Source of the DNA: Bacteroidales bacterium
GTDB lineage: Bacteria; Bacteroidota; Bacteroidia; Bacteroidales; UBA932
Assembly (NCBI GenBank): GCA_017550025.1
Contig: JAFYLU010000098.1
Span: forward strand, 1-42,084
Direction: 5' to 3'
Length of the DNA: 42,084 nt
The notes under the pieces were generated by a model. The model had not been told where the DNA came from, did no database searches, and worked only from the letters and a program-made list of their open reading frames with translations. The position numbers were made by a program, and so were the translations under genes. This document shows, piece by piece, positions 7,542 to 19,476 of the stretch; position 1 is the first letter of the stretch, and every line of letters begins with the position of its first letter.

Positions 7542-8795
7542 CTATTTATTTCCTGCCCATTGCATGACCATGGCAGGAGGAAGCCCCTTGTCCAGAAGCT
7601 CCTTCATCATCTTCATATATGGTTCCGTATGCTCAAAGAAGCTGTAATATCCCTCACACAAGGCATTCAGTCCCGCATCGCCCGAATCCGTAAGTGAAAA
7701 GCGATGCTTGGGACACTCGCCCATGCAAAGAAGCCCATATCTGCACGAAAGGCAGCGCGAAGGCAGTTCATTGCGCTTGTCAGAACCGAAACGGAACATC
7801 TCCGGACTTTCCACAACCGTACGTAGCGAATCTTCACGTACATTGCCAAGACGGTAGCGCGGATAGACGAAATGGTCGCATGGATAGAGGTCTCCGTTAT
7901 GCTCCACGACCATATTGTTGCCACATGTACGGGCATATGCACATGTTCCGGGAAGCACACCGCACATATTGGCTAAAGTGGCATCGAAAAGGTTCACGAA
8001 ATATTTTCCGACGTCCTTGAGGATCCAGCTGTCAAATATATCGCACATGAAGCGGCCGAAACCGGAAGACGAGACCGACCATGGTGCAAGCACAGCTCCC
8101 TCCGTCATCGGAGGAACAATATAGGGACGGGCACCGGGACGGCTTATCACATGCTCCACAACCGGCATGAACTGCATATATCGGCTGCCAGAAGACTTCA
8201 GGAACTCATAGACTTCTGCGCCACGCCCCTCGGAAGCCTTGTTGACTGTAGTCATTGTGTTGTATTCCACTCCATGACGGTAAAGCTTCTCAAGTCCCCT
8301 GATGACCTTGTCAAAGGTCGGAGCTCCGCCCTTATCCTTCCTGAACCTGTCGTGGATATCTGCAGGACCGTCAAGCGAAATGCCTATCAGGAAGGCATTG
8401 TCATGGAAAAAGGAAGCGAAATCCTCCGTAATCAGGGTACCGTTGGTCTGCAGGGTATTGAAGATATTCTTGCCGTCAGCGTATTTCTTCTGGAAGTCGA
8501 TTGCCTTACGATAGAAGTCCAGTCCGACAACAAGAGGCTCTCCCCCGTGCCAGTTGAAGGTCACATCCGGTACATCATTGGCCCGGATATATTCACGGAT
8601 CACGGTCTCGAGCATCTCTATGCTCATCACCGGCTGCCTGCCTCCGTAAATATCGGCCTTGTCGAGATAATAGCAATAGCTGCAGTCAAGATTGCACAAC
8701 GATCCTGCCGGCTTGATCATAAGATTGAAGGCCATTGGCCCTGTCAGCCTATGCTCATCCTCCAGCAGGAATGTGTTCTTCAGCGGATGCCCCAT
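7542..8795 (-). CDS. Anaerobic sulfatase-maturating enzyme (radical SAM, SPASM)
   Basis: Converts the active-site Ser or Cys of sulfatases to formylglycine in the cytosol without oxygen. The 417-residue protein has the radical-SAM cluster C34-x3-C38-x2-C41 in CNLDCSYCYY, the SAM-binding WHGGEPL, LQTNGTLI and GISLDGP strands, and a Cys-rich SPASM end (CAYARTC, PCDHF, CLSC, CMGEC) for two extra 4Fe-4S clusters. Length and motifs match the AnSME family. It is the last gene of the operon containing the serine-type sulfatase, starting 5 bp after the GH2 stop, so its client is in the same transcript. AnSMEs usually also serve other sulfatases in the genome. Confidence 0.95.
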   Translation of the reverse strand: MGHPLKNTFLLEDEHRLTGPMAFNLMIKPAGSLCNLDCSYCYYLDKADIYGGRQPVMSIEMLETVIREYIRANDVPDVTFNWHGGEPLVVGLDFYRKAIDFQKKYADGKNIFNTLQTNGTLITEDFASFFHDNAFLIGISLDGPADIHDRFRKDKGGAPTFDKVIRGLEKLYRHGVEYNTMTTVNKASEGRGAEVYEFLKSSGSRYMQFMPVVEHVISRPGARPYIVPPMTEGAVLAPWSVSSSGFGRFMCDIFDSWILKDVGKYFVNLFDATLANMCGVLPGTCAYARTCGNNMVVEHNGDLYPCDHFVYPRYRLGNVREDSLRTVVESPEMFRFGSDKRNELPSRCLSCRYGLLCMGECPKHRFSLTDSGDAGLNALCEGYYSFFEHTEPYMKMMKELLDKGLPPAMVMQWAGNK

Positions 8796-8800
8796 ATTGT

Positions 8801-12400
<3,600 letters not shown>

Positions 12401-12407
12401 TTATGCA

Positions 12408-12439
12408 CGAATATAGCCTTTTTCCGCCTACTCCGCAAC
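12408..12439 (-). promoter_or_regulatory. Putative internal promoter ahead of the GH2 gene
   Basis: Minus-strand GTTG (12439-12436), 20 nt, TATATTCG (12415-12408), each one mismatch from consensus, ending about 20 nt before the GH2 ATG and overlapping the 3' end of the sulfatase gene. It could give independent expression of GH2 and the maturase in addition to operon read-through. Confidence 0.45.
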
Positions 12440-14014
12440 AAGGCTTCCCGTATTCCTTGCCTTGTCATAGCCGAAACGTACAGGATCGTCATACTTTTCC
12501 TGAAGCATGGCAAGTTCCGCCTTGAGAGTCTCCGTTATCTCCCCATACCCTTCCTTTCCGTAAAGATTATCCATCTCTGAAGGATCATTCTGAAGGTCAT
12601 AGAGTTCCCAGAAATCCTGGTCATTGTAGAAATGGATGAGCTTATAGCGGTCCGTACGCACACCGAAATGACGCATAACCTGATGTTCGGCAGGATATTC
12701 ATAGAAATGGTAGTAAAGGGACGAACGCCAGTCATCAGGACTCTCCCCTTTGAGCAGAGGAACGAGCGAGACTCCGTGAATATCTTCAGGTACCTCAACG
12801 CCTGCGAGCTCAAGGAATGTAGGGGCAAAGTCGATATTCTGAACGAGTTCCCCAATATCCCCTTTTCTTTCAAAGCGGTCCGGAAGACTCATCACAAGAG
12901 GGGTACGCATCGATTCCTCATACATGAACCTCTTGTCGAACCATCCATGCTCTCCCATATAGAAGCCCTGGTCGGAAGTATATACGATAAGGGTATTCTT
13001 GTCAAGTCCTTTTTCCTTGAGATAGTCCAGGACCCTTCCCACATTGTCGTCAAGACTCTTCACGACCTTGGCATAATCCCTCATATATCTCTGGAACTTG
13101 AATTCGGCCAGTTCGTCACCTTTAAGGTCGCGTGAGATGAAATCAACCGCAAGGGAGTCATAGAATGCATCGTATTCCTTCCTTTCCGCAGAGTCCAGTC
13201 TGGAAATGAAGCCCTTATATGCATCCGTCAGACGCGTCTTTGCACCTTCGGTGAATATTTTCGTGTCATAAACGATGTCCATATCCTTTCCGATATGCAT
13301 TTCCTGACGCGCCGCAGCTGTCCTTCCAGCATAGTCATCATAGAAATTGTCAGGCAGCTCAAATGTCTTGTCCTCGTATTCACGAAGATATTTCATTTCT
13401 GGCAGCCAGTTCCGGTGGACAGCCTTGTGGTGGATCATGATGCAGAAAGGCTTGTCCTTGTCACGTCCCCTTTCAAGCCATTCGATGCTCTTGTCAGTGA
13501 TGATGTTGGTAAGATAGCCCTTCTCCTGATGCATCTGCCCGTCGGCAGTAATGAAATGAGGGTTGTAATAGTCACCCTGGCCGGGAATGATCTCCCAATA
13601 GTCAAATCCTTCCGGATTTGCCTCGAGATGCAGCTTTCCCACAATGGCAGTCTGATATCCGGCCTCCTGCAGAAGTTTCGGGAAGGTCTGCTGACTGAAA
13701 TCAAATACACAGGAGCTGTTGTCATAGAAATGATTTGCACAGCTGTGTTTTCCGGTCAGGAGACATGCACGGGAAGGACCGCTGAGGGAATTGGCCACGA
13801 ATGCGTTGGTGAAACGCACGCCGTCTGCTGCGATCCTGTCAAGATTAGGAGTATGCACATGCCTGTCATCAAAGCAGCTCATCATCTGGGCCGTATGGTC
13901 ATCAGTCATGATGAACACGATGTTGCACCTCCTGTCGGCATCACTGCATGATGCCAAAGAACCGATGGCGGACATTGCCGCCATCGCATAATAGAATCTT
14001 TTGTCAACTGTCAT
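12428..14014 (-). CDS. Serine-type S1 sulfatase, lipoprotein
   Basis: A 528-residue arylsulfatase-family hydrolase that removes sulfate esters, probably from sulfated glycans. The signal peptide ends in a lipobox (SLASC, Cys23), so it is membrane anchored outside the cytoplasm. The modified residue is Ser78 in S-G-P-S-R, the serine variant of the C/S-x-P-x-R sulfatase motif. This requires the anaerobic maturase encoded two genes downstream. Metal ligands are seen in MTDDH (Asp38, Asp39) and YTSDQGFYMGEHG. Overall character resembles the GlcNAc-6-sulfatase / mucin-desulfating (MdsA-like) group from memory, but the subfamily needs a SulfAtlas comparison. It is 15 bp downstream of the kinase. 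Confidence 0.93.
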   Translation of the reverse strand: MTVDKRFYYAMAAMSAIGSLASCSDADRRCNIVFIMTDDHTAQMMSCFDDRHVHTPNLDRIAADGVRFTNAFVANSLSGPSRACLLTGKHSCANHFYDNSSCVFDFSQQTFPKLLQEAGYQTAIVGKLHLEANPEGFDYWEIIPGQGDYYNPHFITADGQMHQEKGYLTNIITDKSIEWLERGRDKDKPFCIMIHHKAVHRNWLPEMKYLREYEDKTFELPDNFYDDYAGRTAAARQEMHIGKDMDIVYDTKIFTEGAKTRLTDAYKGFISRLDSAERKEYDAFYDSLAVDFISRDLKGDELAEFKFQRYMRDYAKVVKSLDDNVGRVLDYLKEKGLDKNTLIVYTSDQGFYMGEHGWFDKRFMYEESMRTPLVMSLPDRFERKGDIGELVQNIDFAPTFLELAGVEVPEDIHGVSLVPLLKGESPDDWRSSLYYHFYEYPAEHQVMRHFGVRTDRYKLIHFYNDQDFWELYDLQNDPSEMDNLYGKEGYGEITETLKAELAMLQEKYDDPVRFGYDKARNTGSLVAE

Positions 14015-14029
14015 GTCCTGTTAACACTT

Positions 14030-15109
14030 CTATTCCCTGCAGAAAGCAGCCATCTCATCCATATGAGCCATGACGCTTCTGAAAAGAGCCATCTGATTGC
14101 GAGTACGCACCAGATTATGCTCCGGATATGATGTCTTGTAATATGTGTCGCCGTTGATGTAGTCTGCAAAGAAACGCACTGCCTGCATGAATGGGAAAAG
14201 GGCGGCAGCATACGGAAGGTTCTCCTTCTCCACCGGAGTCAGGAACACCGAGGCAGACTCGAGATATCCCTTTGCAAACGACCTGAATATGTCCATATCG
14301 AAGGCTACCTTGTCGATTTCAGGGCAGTCTTCCGCAACCTTGTTGGCAGCAGTACGGAGAAAATCTCCGAAATCGGAGAAGATGAAGCTCGGCATGACAG
14401 TGTCGAGATCTATCACGCAAAGCACATTGCCTTCCTTGTCGAAGAGCATATTGCTGACCTTTGTATCGCAATGACAGATGCGCTTCGGAAGTTTTCCTTC
14501 CCTATGAAGTCTCTCCGCAAGACACATGTCGTCGATATGCCTTTCGATTTCAGCGAGTATCACACGGACCTCCTCCTCGGCCAATCTTCCTGCAGCATCC
14601 GCCTCGACAGCCTCACGAAGCTGACGTGCCCTCAACTCCATATTGTGGAAATCAGGAATGGTCTCGCCAAGCTGCTCCGGAATATCCGCAAGCATTGCCT
14701 GGAAATTTCCGAAGGCCTTTCCGGCATGATAAGAGTATTCCGGATTGACGGTCTCGACTGTAACGGAATCCTTTATGAACGCAGAAACTCTCCAATATGT
14801 CTCCCCGTCGGTCCAGTATGTCCTCGGCGAATCCTTCAACGGAATGAATTCCAGCACCTTCCTGTCCAGGTCCTTTTCACCGGCCTCCTGCAGCTTCGCG
14901 CGTATATGCGATGTCACACATTCGATATTATGCTGAAGAAGCTCCACATCCTTGAATATGGCATTGTTCACCCTCTGAAGGACATAGGATTCTCCCTCGG
15001 AGGTGCAGACGCGATAGGTATCATTGATAAGTCCGTTACCTAAAGGAGAGATTTCCGTAACCTCTCCCTTCAGCATGAAACAGGAAGCTATTGCCTTTAA
15101 CTTTTCCAT
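14030..15109 (-). CDS. NahK-type N-acetylhexosamine 1-kinase
   Basis: Likely phosphorylates GalNAc or GlcNAc at C1 in the cytosol, feeding nucleotide-sugar or catabolic routes. The start at 15109 (MEKLKAIASCF) is preferred over an in-frame upstream extension that would overlap the preceding gene. It leaves a 4-bp gap and gives 359 residues, the size of bifidobacterial NahK as I recall it. The aminoglycoside-phosphotransferase fold is shown by H213-x-D215-x4-N220 (ICHCDTKVSNM) and VIDLDTVMPS. The N-terminal region (PLGNGLINDTYRV, YVLQRVNN) and the C-terminal stretch ADYINGDTYYKTSYPEHNL with VRTRNQ closely recall NahK. Homologues are sometimes labelled MdsC in mucin-desulfation loci. The adjacent GH109-like gene suggests GalNAc as the sugar. 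Confidence 0.85.
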   Translation of the reverse strand: MEKLKAIASCFMLKGEVTEISPLGNGLINDTYRVCTSEGESYVLQRVNNAIFKDVELLQHNIECVTSHIRAKLQEAGEKDLDRKVLEFIPLKDSPRTYWTDGETYWRVSAFIKDSVTVETVNPEYSYHAGKAFGNFQAMLADIPEQLGETIPDFHNMELRARQLREAVEADAAGRLAEEEVRVILAEIERHIDDMCLAERLHREGKLPKRICHCDTKVSNMLFDKEGNVLCVIDLDTVMPSFIFSDFGDFLRTAANKVAEDCPEIDKVAFDMDIFRSFAKGYLESASVFLTPVEKENLPYAAALFPFMQAVRFFADYINGDTYYKTSYPEHNLVRTRNQMALFRSVMAHMDEMAAFCRE

Positions 15110-15113
15110 ATGA

Positions 15114-16493
15114 TTATTCAGCAAATGCGTACTTGAATCCATCCACCTTATTCCACTCTCCACGTGTGAAGTCCGGAACTGCCACAGGCATAGATCCGTT
15201 CTCGAGAGAGATTCTTGAAAGCTCGCTGATGCAGCACCACTCGGCAAGGTCATACACGTCCATATCGAGCGGAAGTCCATGGTGCAGACAGTATACAAGT
15301 CTGTAGTCCATGATGAAGTCCATCCCGCCATGGCCTCCCACGCGCTTTGCCACCTCGACAAGCTCCGGAGTCATGAGAGGATTAGGATATTGCTGCTGAA
15401 GCTTCGAAAGTTCTTCGCCAGAATAGATCTTCTCCACTCCGAGAGCATCATATCCGGCCTCCATAGAAGCGTTTTCACGGAGACAGTAAAGTTCGAGCGG
15501 GTATTTTCCGGCATATCCGTCTGTTCCGACCACCTGATACATACGGTCATAAGGACGAGGAGTCAGCACATCATGCTGGATGAGCATTGTCTTGCCGTTT
15601 TCTGTTCTGATGAGAGTGTTGGTCTGGTCGGCATTCTTGAAGTCAGGACATGGCTGTCCGGTCTTGAGTTCATAGACCTTCGGGCCGTTGAAAGGAGCCG
15701 TATCCATAGAAACGAGGGTCTTCATGCGGTCTCCTCTGTGAATGTCAAGCACCTGACATACAGGTCCTATGCCGTGAGTAGGATAGACATCTCCTCTGAA
15801 GTCCTTGTTATATTCAAGTCTCCAGCTGTTCCAGTATTCGCTCCAGTACGGATCGAGGCAATGGTGATATGCACCCTCAACATGGATGACCTCACCAAGC
15901 ACGCCCGCCTGAACCATTGCCAATGTTGACATCTCGAAAAAGTCATATATGCAGTTTTCGAGCATCATGCAATGCTTGCGTGTCTTCTCCGACATGTCGA
16001 TAAGGGCCCAGATCTCCTCAAGAGTATTTGCAGCAGGCACCTCCACAGCCACATGCTTTCCGCATTCCATGGCATAAAGAGCCATCGGAACATGAGTCTT
16101 CCAGTCTGTGCAGATATACACCAGGTCCACCTCCGGGCTCTCGCAGAGTCCTCTCCATGAATCTTCAGCTCCTCCGAAAGTCTGCACCTGATCGATTCCG
16201 CGTCTCTTCAGGATCTGCACGCTGTTCTCCACCTTGTCTTCCTGCAGGTCACAGAGTGCAGTCACCTTTGCATCAGGGACATAAGTAAGTCTGTCCACCG
16301 CGCTGGCACCTCTCATGCCCAGACCGATGACACCGATTCTTACGGTCTCGATAGGATCAGTGGCAAGTCCCACCACGCTTTCCTGACCGGCCGGACGCTC
16401 CGGCACATCAACACAAATGACATTTTCTGTTCTTTCAGAACAAGAGACGGCACCCACAACAAGGGCCACAAGGAAAAATAGATATTTCTTCAT
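15114..16493 (-). CDS. GH109-like (Gfo/Idh/MocA) lipoprotein, probable alpha-N-acetylgalactosaminidase
   Basis: GH109 enzymes use bound NAD to cleave terminal alpha-GalNAc, for example from blood-group A or mucin glycans. The 459-residue protein begins with a lipoprotein signal (VVGAVSC, Cys18). It has a dinucleotide fold (VRIGVIGLGMRGASAVDRL), then ICTDWKTHVPMALYAMECGKH and VEVPAA. The far C-terminus has GGHGGMDF and VPDFTRGEW, features I recall from characterised GH109 members. It is first in the five-gene operon, directly behind a consensus promoter. A non-hydrolytic Gfo/Idh oxidoreductase role is possible, but the export signal and neighbours favour the glycosidase. Confidence 0.82.
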   Translation of the reverse strand: MKKYLFFLVALVVGAVSCSERTENVICVDVPERPAGQESVVGLATDPIETVRIGVIGLGMRGASAVDRLTYVPDAKVTALCDLQEDKVENSVQILKRRGIDQVQTFGGAEDSWRGLCESPEVDLVYICTDWKTHVPMALYAMECGKHVAVEVPAANTLEEIWALIDMSEKTRKHCMMLENCIYDFFEMSTLAMVQAGVLGEVIHVEGAYHHCLDPYWSEYWNSWRLEYNKDFRGDVYPTHGIGPVCQVLDIHRGDRMKTLVSMDTAPFNGPKVYELKTGQPCPDFKNADQTNTLIRTENGKTMLIQHDVLTPRPYDRMYQVVGTDGYAGKYPLELYCLRENASMEAGYDALGVEKIYSGEELSKLQQQYPNPLMTPELVEVAKRVGGHGGMDFIMDYRLVYCLHHGLPLDMDVYDLAEWCCISELSRISLENGSMPVAVPDFTRGEWNKVDGFKYAFAE

Positions 16494-16510
16494 GTCAGCA
16501 ATATTTTCTG

Positions 16511-16542
16511 CTAATATACGGCATTCTCATCTATAAATCAAG
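16511..16542 (-). promoter_or_regulatory. Promoter of the glycan operon
   Basis: Minus-strand CTTG (16542-16539), 20 nt, TATATTAG (16518-16511), each box one mismatch from consensus with ideal spacing. It ends 18 bp before the GH109-like ATG. The -33 box falls within the 3' arm of the purH hairpin, so termination and initiation signals overlap. Confidence 0.6.
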
Positions 16543-16571
16543 CCTGCCGCCAAATGGTGACGACAGGCTTG
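16539..16571 (-). terminator. Hairpin after purH, weak terminator
   Basis: CAAGCCTG (16539-16546) pairs with CAGGCTTG (16564-16571), 8 bp, with a partly paired 17-nt interior. It lies 25 bp downstream of the purH stop. On the minus strand it is followed by ATTTATAG rather than a clean T-run, so termination may be partial. Confidence 0.45.
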
Positions 16572-16596
16572 TATACATTATATCCCGAAGGGACTG

Positions 16597-18147
16597 TTAA
16601 TGCTTGAAGTGGCGCATTCCTGTGCAGAGCATTGTGATGCCGCACTCGTTTGCCTTCTTTACAGAATCTTCGTCACGAACGCTTCCGCCAGGCTGTACGA
16701 TAGCCTTCACGCCATACTCCGCAGCGAGGGTTACAGTATCATCGAATGGGAAGAAGCCGTCTGATCCGAGTACGAGAGCCTCGTTCCTGATGTCCTTGCC
16801 AATCTCTGCAAGAGCTGCTGAAGCCTGCTCAAGGGCGATCTTTGCAGAACCTACACGGTTCATCTGACCAGCACCCACTCCGAGAGTAGCACCGTCCTTC
16901 ACAACTACGATCGCATTAGACTTCACATGCTTTACGATTCTCCATGCGAAATCGAGGTCAGTAAGCTGTGCCTCACATGGCTTTGCCTCTGTCACGCACA
17001 TGTCTGCGACAACTGTCTTGGTGTCGATGTCCTGCTCCTGAACGAGGATACCTCCGTTCATGCTGACATACATGTTGTGTCCACCCTCTTCCTTGCTCAT
17101 GTCCACCTTGAGAAGACGGAGATTCTTCTTTGTGCAGAGAACCTCAAGAGCCTCGTCTGTGAATGAAGGAGCCATGATGATCTCAAGGAAGATAGGCTTC
17201 ATAAGCTCTGCAACCTCCTTGTTCACCTCACGGTTCACGGCCACGATACCGCCGAAGATGCTGACCTTGTCAGCCTCATATGCCTTCTTCCATGCATCAA
17301 CCACATCTGTTCCGATGGCTGCGCCGCATGGATTCATATGCTTGAGACCTACGCAGAAAGGAGCATCGAACTCACGCACGATGTTGAGTGCCGCATTTGC
17401 GTCCTGGATATTGTTGTATGAAAGTTCCTTGCCGTTGAGCTGCTCCGCTGTAGCGAGCGAGTAAGGAACCTTGTCCATAGTTGCATAGAATTTGGCGTTC
17501 TGATGAGGGTTCTCACCATAACGGAGGGTCTGCTTGAGGTCATACTCAAGGAAGAGTTTCTCGTTAAGACCTGCCGCCTTGCGCATATAGGTAGAGATCA
17601 TCATGTCATACTCTGCAGTATGGGTATATGCCTCTGCCGAAAGCTGAAGACGTGTCTCCTTTGTAGTGTTGCCAGTCTCTCTGATCTCACTGATGATCTT
17701 CGCATAGTTCTCAGGATTGCAGACAACTGTGACCGCACTCCAGTTCTTTGCTGCAGAACGAAGCATTGAAGGACCTCCGATGTCGATGTTCTCGATTGCA
17801 TCCTCCATAGTCACATCCTGCTTTGCAATAGTCTGCTTGAACGGATAAAGGTTCACACACACCATGTCGATGAACTCGATTCCGTTTTCCTTGAGCTGCG
17901 CGATATGGCTGTCAAGGTCGCGACGGCCAAGAAGACCTCCATGAACCTTTGGATGAAGTGTCTTTACACGTCCGTCACAGATTTCAGGGAATCCTGTGAT
18001 CTCGCTGATGTTGATCACATCAAGTCCTGCATCCTGCAGAAGCTTCATAGTCCCTCCGGTTGCGATGATCTCCCAACCGAGTTCCACTAACTGACTGGCG
18101 AATTCTACTACTCCAGTCTTATCACTTACACTAAATAACGCTCTCAT
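16597..18147 (-). CDS. purH: Bifunctional AICAR transformylase / IMP cyclohydrolase
   Basis: Catalyses the last two steps to IMP: formylation of AICAR with 10-formyl-THF, then ring closure. The 516-residue protein starts with the IMP cyclohydrolase (MGS-like) domain (MRALFSVSDKTGVVEFA, GWEIIATGGT, GRVKTLHPKVHGG) and continues with the transformylase domain (LRYGENPHQNAKFY, GLKHMNPCGAA, VLGSDGFFPF). Its ATG at 18147 is the natural start. It follows purM on the same strand with an 84-bp gap containing two hairpins, and the glycan operon promoter lies beyond it. FolD supplies the cofactor. Confidence 0.97.
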   Translation of the reverse strand: MRALFSVSDKTGVVEFASQLVELGWEIIATGGTMKLLQDAGLDVINISEITGFPEICDGRVKTLHPKVHGGLLGRRDLDSHIAQLKENGIEFIDMVCVNLYPFKQTIAKQDVTMEDAIENIDIGGPSMLRSAAKNWSAVTVVCNPENYAKIISEIRETGNTTKETRLQLSAEAYTHTAEYDMMISTYMRKAAGLNEKLFLEYDLKQTLRYGENPHQNAKFYATMDKVPYSLATAEQLNGKELSYNNIQDANAALNIVREFDAPFCVGLKHMNPCGAAIGTDVVDAWKKAYEADKVSIFGGIVAVNREVNKEVAELMKPIFLEIIMAPSFTDEALEVLCTKKNLRLLKVDMSKEEGGHNMYVSMNGGILVQEQDIDTKTVVADMCVTEAKPCEAQLTDLDFAWRIVKHVKSNAIVVVKDGATLGVGAGQMNRVGSAKIALEQASAALAEIGKDIRNEALVLGSDGFFPFDDTVTLAAEYGVKAIVQPGGSVRDEDSVKKANECGITMLCTGMRHFKH

Positions 18148-18178
18148 ATATGTTTATATTAGAATTTCAAACACTGTC

Positions 18179-18227
18179 TTGCCGGTCCTTCCGGCAATAT
18201 ATAAAGATGCCCGACCAGGTCGGGCAT
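18179..18227 (-). other. Two hairpins between purM and purH
   Basis: TTGCCGG/CCGGCAA (18179-18197, 5-nt loop) and ATGCCCGAC/GTCGGGCAT (18207-18227, 3-nt loop). Both lack a following T-run on the minus strand, so they are probably stability or differential-expression structures in a purM-purH message. The second resembles short dispersed palindromes and recurs in style at 20526-20547 and 21973-21996. Confidence 0.5.
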
Positions 18228-18231
18228 GACA

Positions 18232-19401
18232 TTAATATACAAATTCTCCGAATTCCGAACGGATGATGAGTTCCTTATGGTCGCACTCTTCCACACGACC
18301 CACAACCTGCGCATCGATACCGAAGCTCTTTGAGATCGCGATAACCTCCTCTGCATGTTCAGGAGAGAGATATACCTCGAGTCTGTGACCCATATTGAAC
18401 ACCTTGTACATCTCCGCCCAGTCTGTTCCGCTCTGTTCATGGATAGTCTTGAAGAGAGGCGGCACAGGGAAAAGGTTGTCCTTGATGACACGGATATTGT
18501 CTCCCACGAAATGGAGGATCTTGGTCTGCGCACCGCCTGAGCAGTGAACCATGCCATGGATTTCAGGTCTCAATGCATCAAGAAGCTTCTTCACCACAGG
18601 CGCATAGGTACGGGTAGGAGAAAGAACGAGCTTTCCGGCATCTACAGGAGAACCTTCCACTGCATCGGTAAGCTTGAGTCCGCCGCTGTAAACGAGGTCT
18701 TCAGGGACACCCTTGTCGTAGCTCTCCGGATATTTCTCGGCAAGATACTTCGAGAACACATCGTGACGGGCGCTGGTAAGACCGTTGCTGCCCATTCCGC
18801 CATTATATTCCTTCTCATATGTAGCCTGTCCGAAAGAAGCAAGACCCACGATCACGTCGCCGGGACGGATATTCGCATTGTCGATTACATCGCTGCGCTT
18901 CATACGGCAGGTCACGGTAGAGTCTACTATGATGGTGCGTACAAGGTCGCCCACATCGGCAGTCTCACCACCTGTCGCATAAACTCCGACACCCATCTCG
19001 CGAAGCTCCGCAAGGAGTTCGTCAGTTCCGTTGATGATCGCGCTGATCACCTCACCAGGAACAAGAAGCTTGTTACGGCCGATTGTAGAAGAAACGAGGA
19101 TATTGTCCACCGCTCCCACACAGAGAAGGTCATCGATGTTCATGATCAGAGCATCCTGTGCGATACCTTTCCATACGCTGAGGTCGCCTGTCTCCTTCCA
19201 GTAGAGATATGCAAGTGATGACTTTGTTCCGGCACCGTCAGCATGCATGATGTTGCAGTACTCCGGATCGCCGCCTAAAATATCAGGAATGATTTTGCAG
19301 AAAGCCTTTGGGAAAACACCTTTGTCAATGTTCTTGATAGCGTTGTGCACATCCTCCTTCGATGCGGACACACCACGCTGCATATACCTTTGGTTGCTCA
19401 T
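18232..19401 (-). CDS. purM: Phosphoribosylformylglycinamidine cyclo-ligase (AIR synthetase)
   Basis: Closes the imidazole ring, converting FGAM to AIR with ATP, in the cytosol. The 389-residue sequence has the PurM/SelD-like nucleotide-binding half (HADGAGTKSSLAYLYW, NIDDLLCVGA, LLVPGEVISA, YATGGETADVGD) and the C-terminal half with GLASFGQATYEKEYNGGMGSNG and the phosphate-binding HCSGGAQTK. The insertion-rich form, somewhat longer than the enterobacterial enzyme, is the usual one in Bacteroidota. It has its own promoter and is followed by purH. Confidence 0.96.
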   Translation of the reverse strand: MSNQRYMQRGVSASKEDVHNAIKNIDKGVFPKAFCKIIPDILGGDPEYCNIMHADGAGTKSSLAYLYWKETGDLSVWKGIAQDALIMNIDDLLCVGAVDNILVSSTIGRNKLLVPGEVISAIINGTDELLAELREMGVGVYATGGETADVGDLVRTIIVDSTVTCRMKRSDVIDNANIRPGDVIVGLASFGQATYEKEYNGGMGSNGLTSARHDVFSKYLAEKYPESYDKGVPEDLVYSGGLKLTDAVEGSPVDAGKLVLSPTRTYAPVVKKLLDALRPEIHGMVHCSGGAQTKILHFVGDNIRVIKDNLFPVPPLFKTIHEQSGTDWAEMYKVFNMGHRLEVYLSPEHAEEVIAISKSFGIDAQVVGRVEECDHKELIIRSEFGEFVY

Positions 19402-19427
19402 ATCAGGTCTGTTTTTGAATTCGGGCG

Positions 19428-19458
19428 CAAAGATAACAAAAGAAAGCGAGACCCGAAA
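19428..19458 (-). promoter_or_regulatory. purM promoter
   Basis: Minus-strand TTTC (19458-19455), 19 nt, TATCTTTG (19435-19428), with an exact -7 box. The -33 box is the loop of the terminator hairpin of the upstream transporter gene, so one short segment ends one transcript and starts the next. Leader of about 20 nt to the purM ATG. Confidence 0.65.
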
Positions 19459-19467
19459 GGGCCCCGC
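19436..19467 (-). terminator. Intrinsic terminator of the BASS transporter gene
   Basis: On the minus strand GCGGGGCCC (19467-19459) pairs with GGGTCTCGC (19454-19446) as a 9-bp stem with two G-U wobbles and a TTTC loop, followed by TTTCTTTTGTT. It lies 10 bp downstream of the transporter stop codon. Confidence 0.75.
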
Positions 19468-19476
19468 CTTAAAACA

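Noticed and set aside
15110-15361. 84-codon N-terminal extension of the NahK-like kinase
   Set aside because: It overlaps the GH109-like gene out of frame. The ATG at 15109 gives the family's standard length and start.
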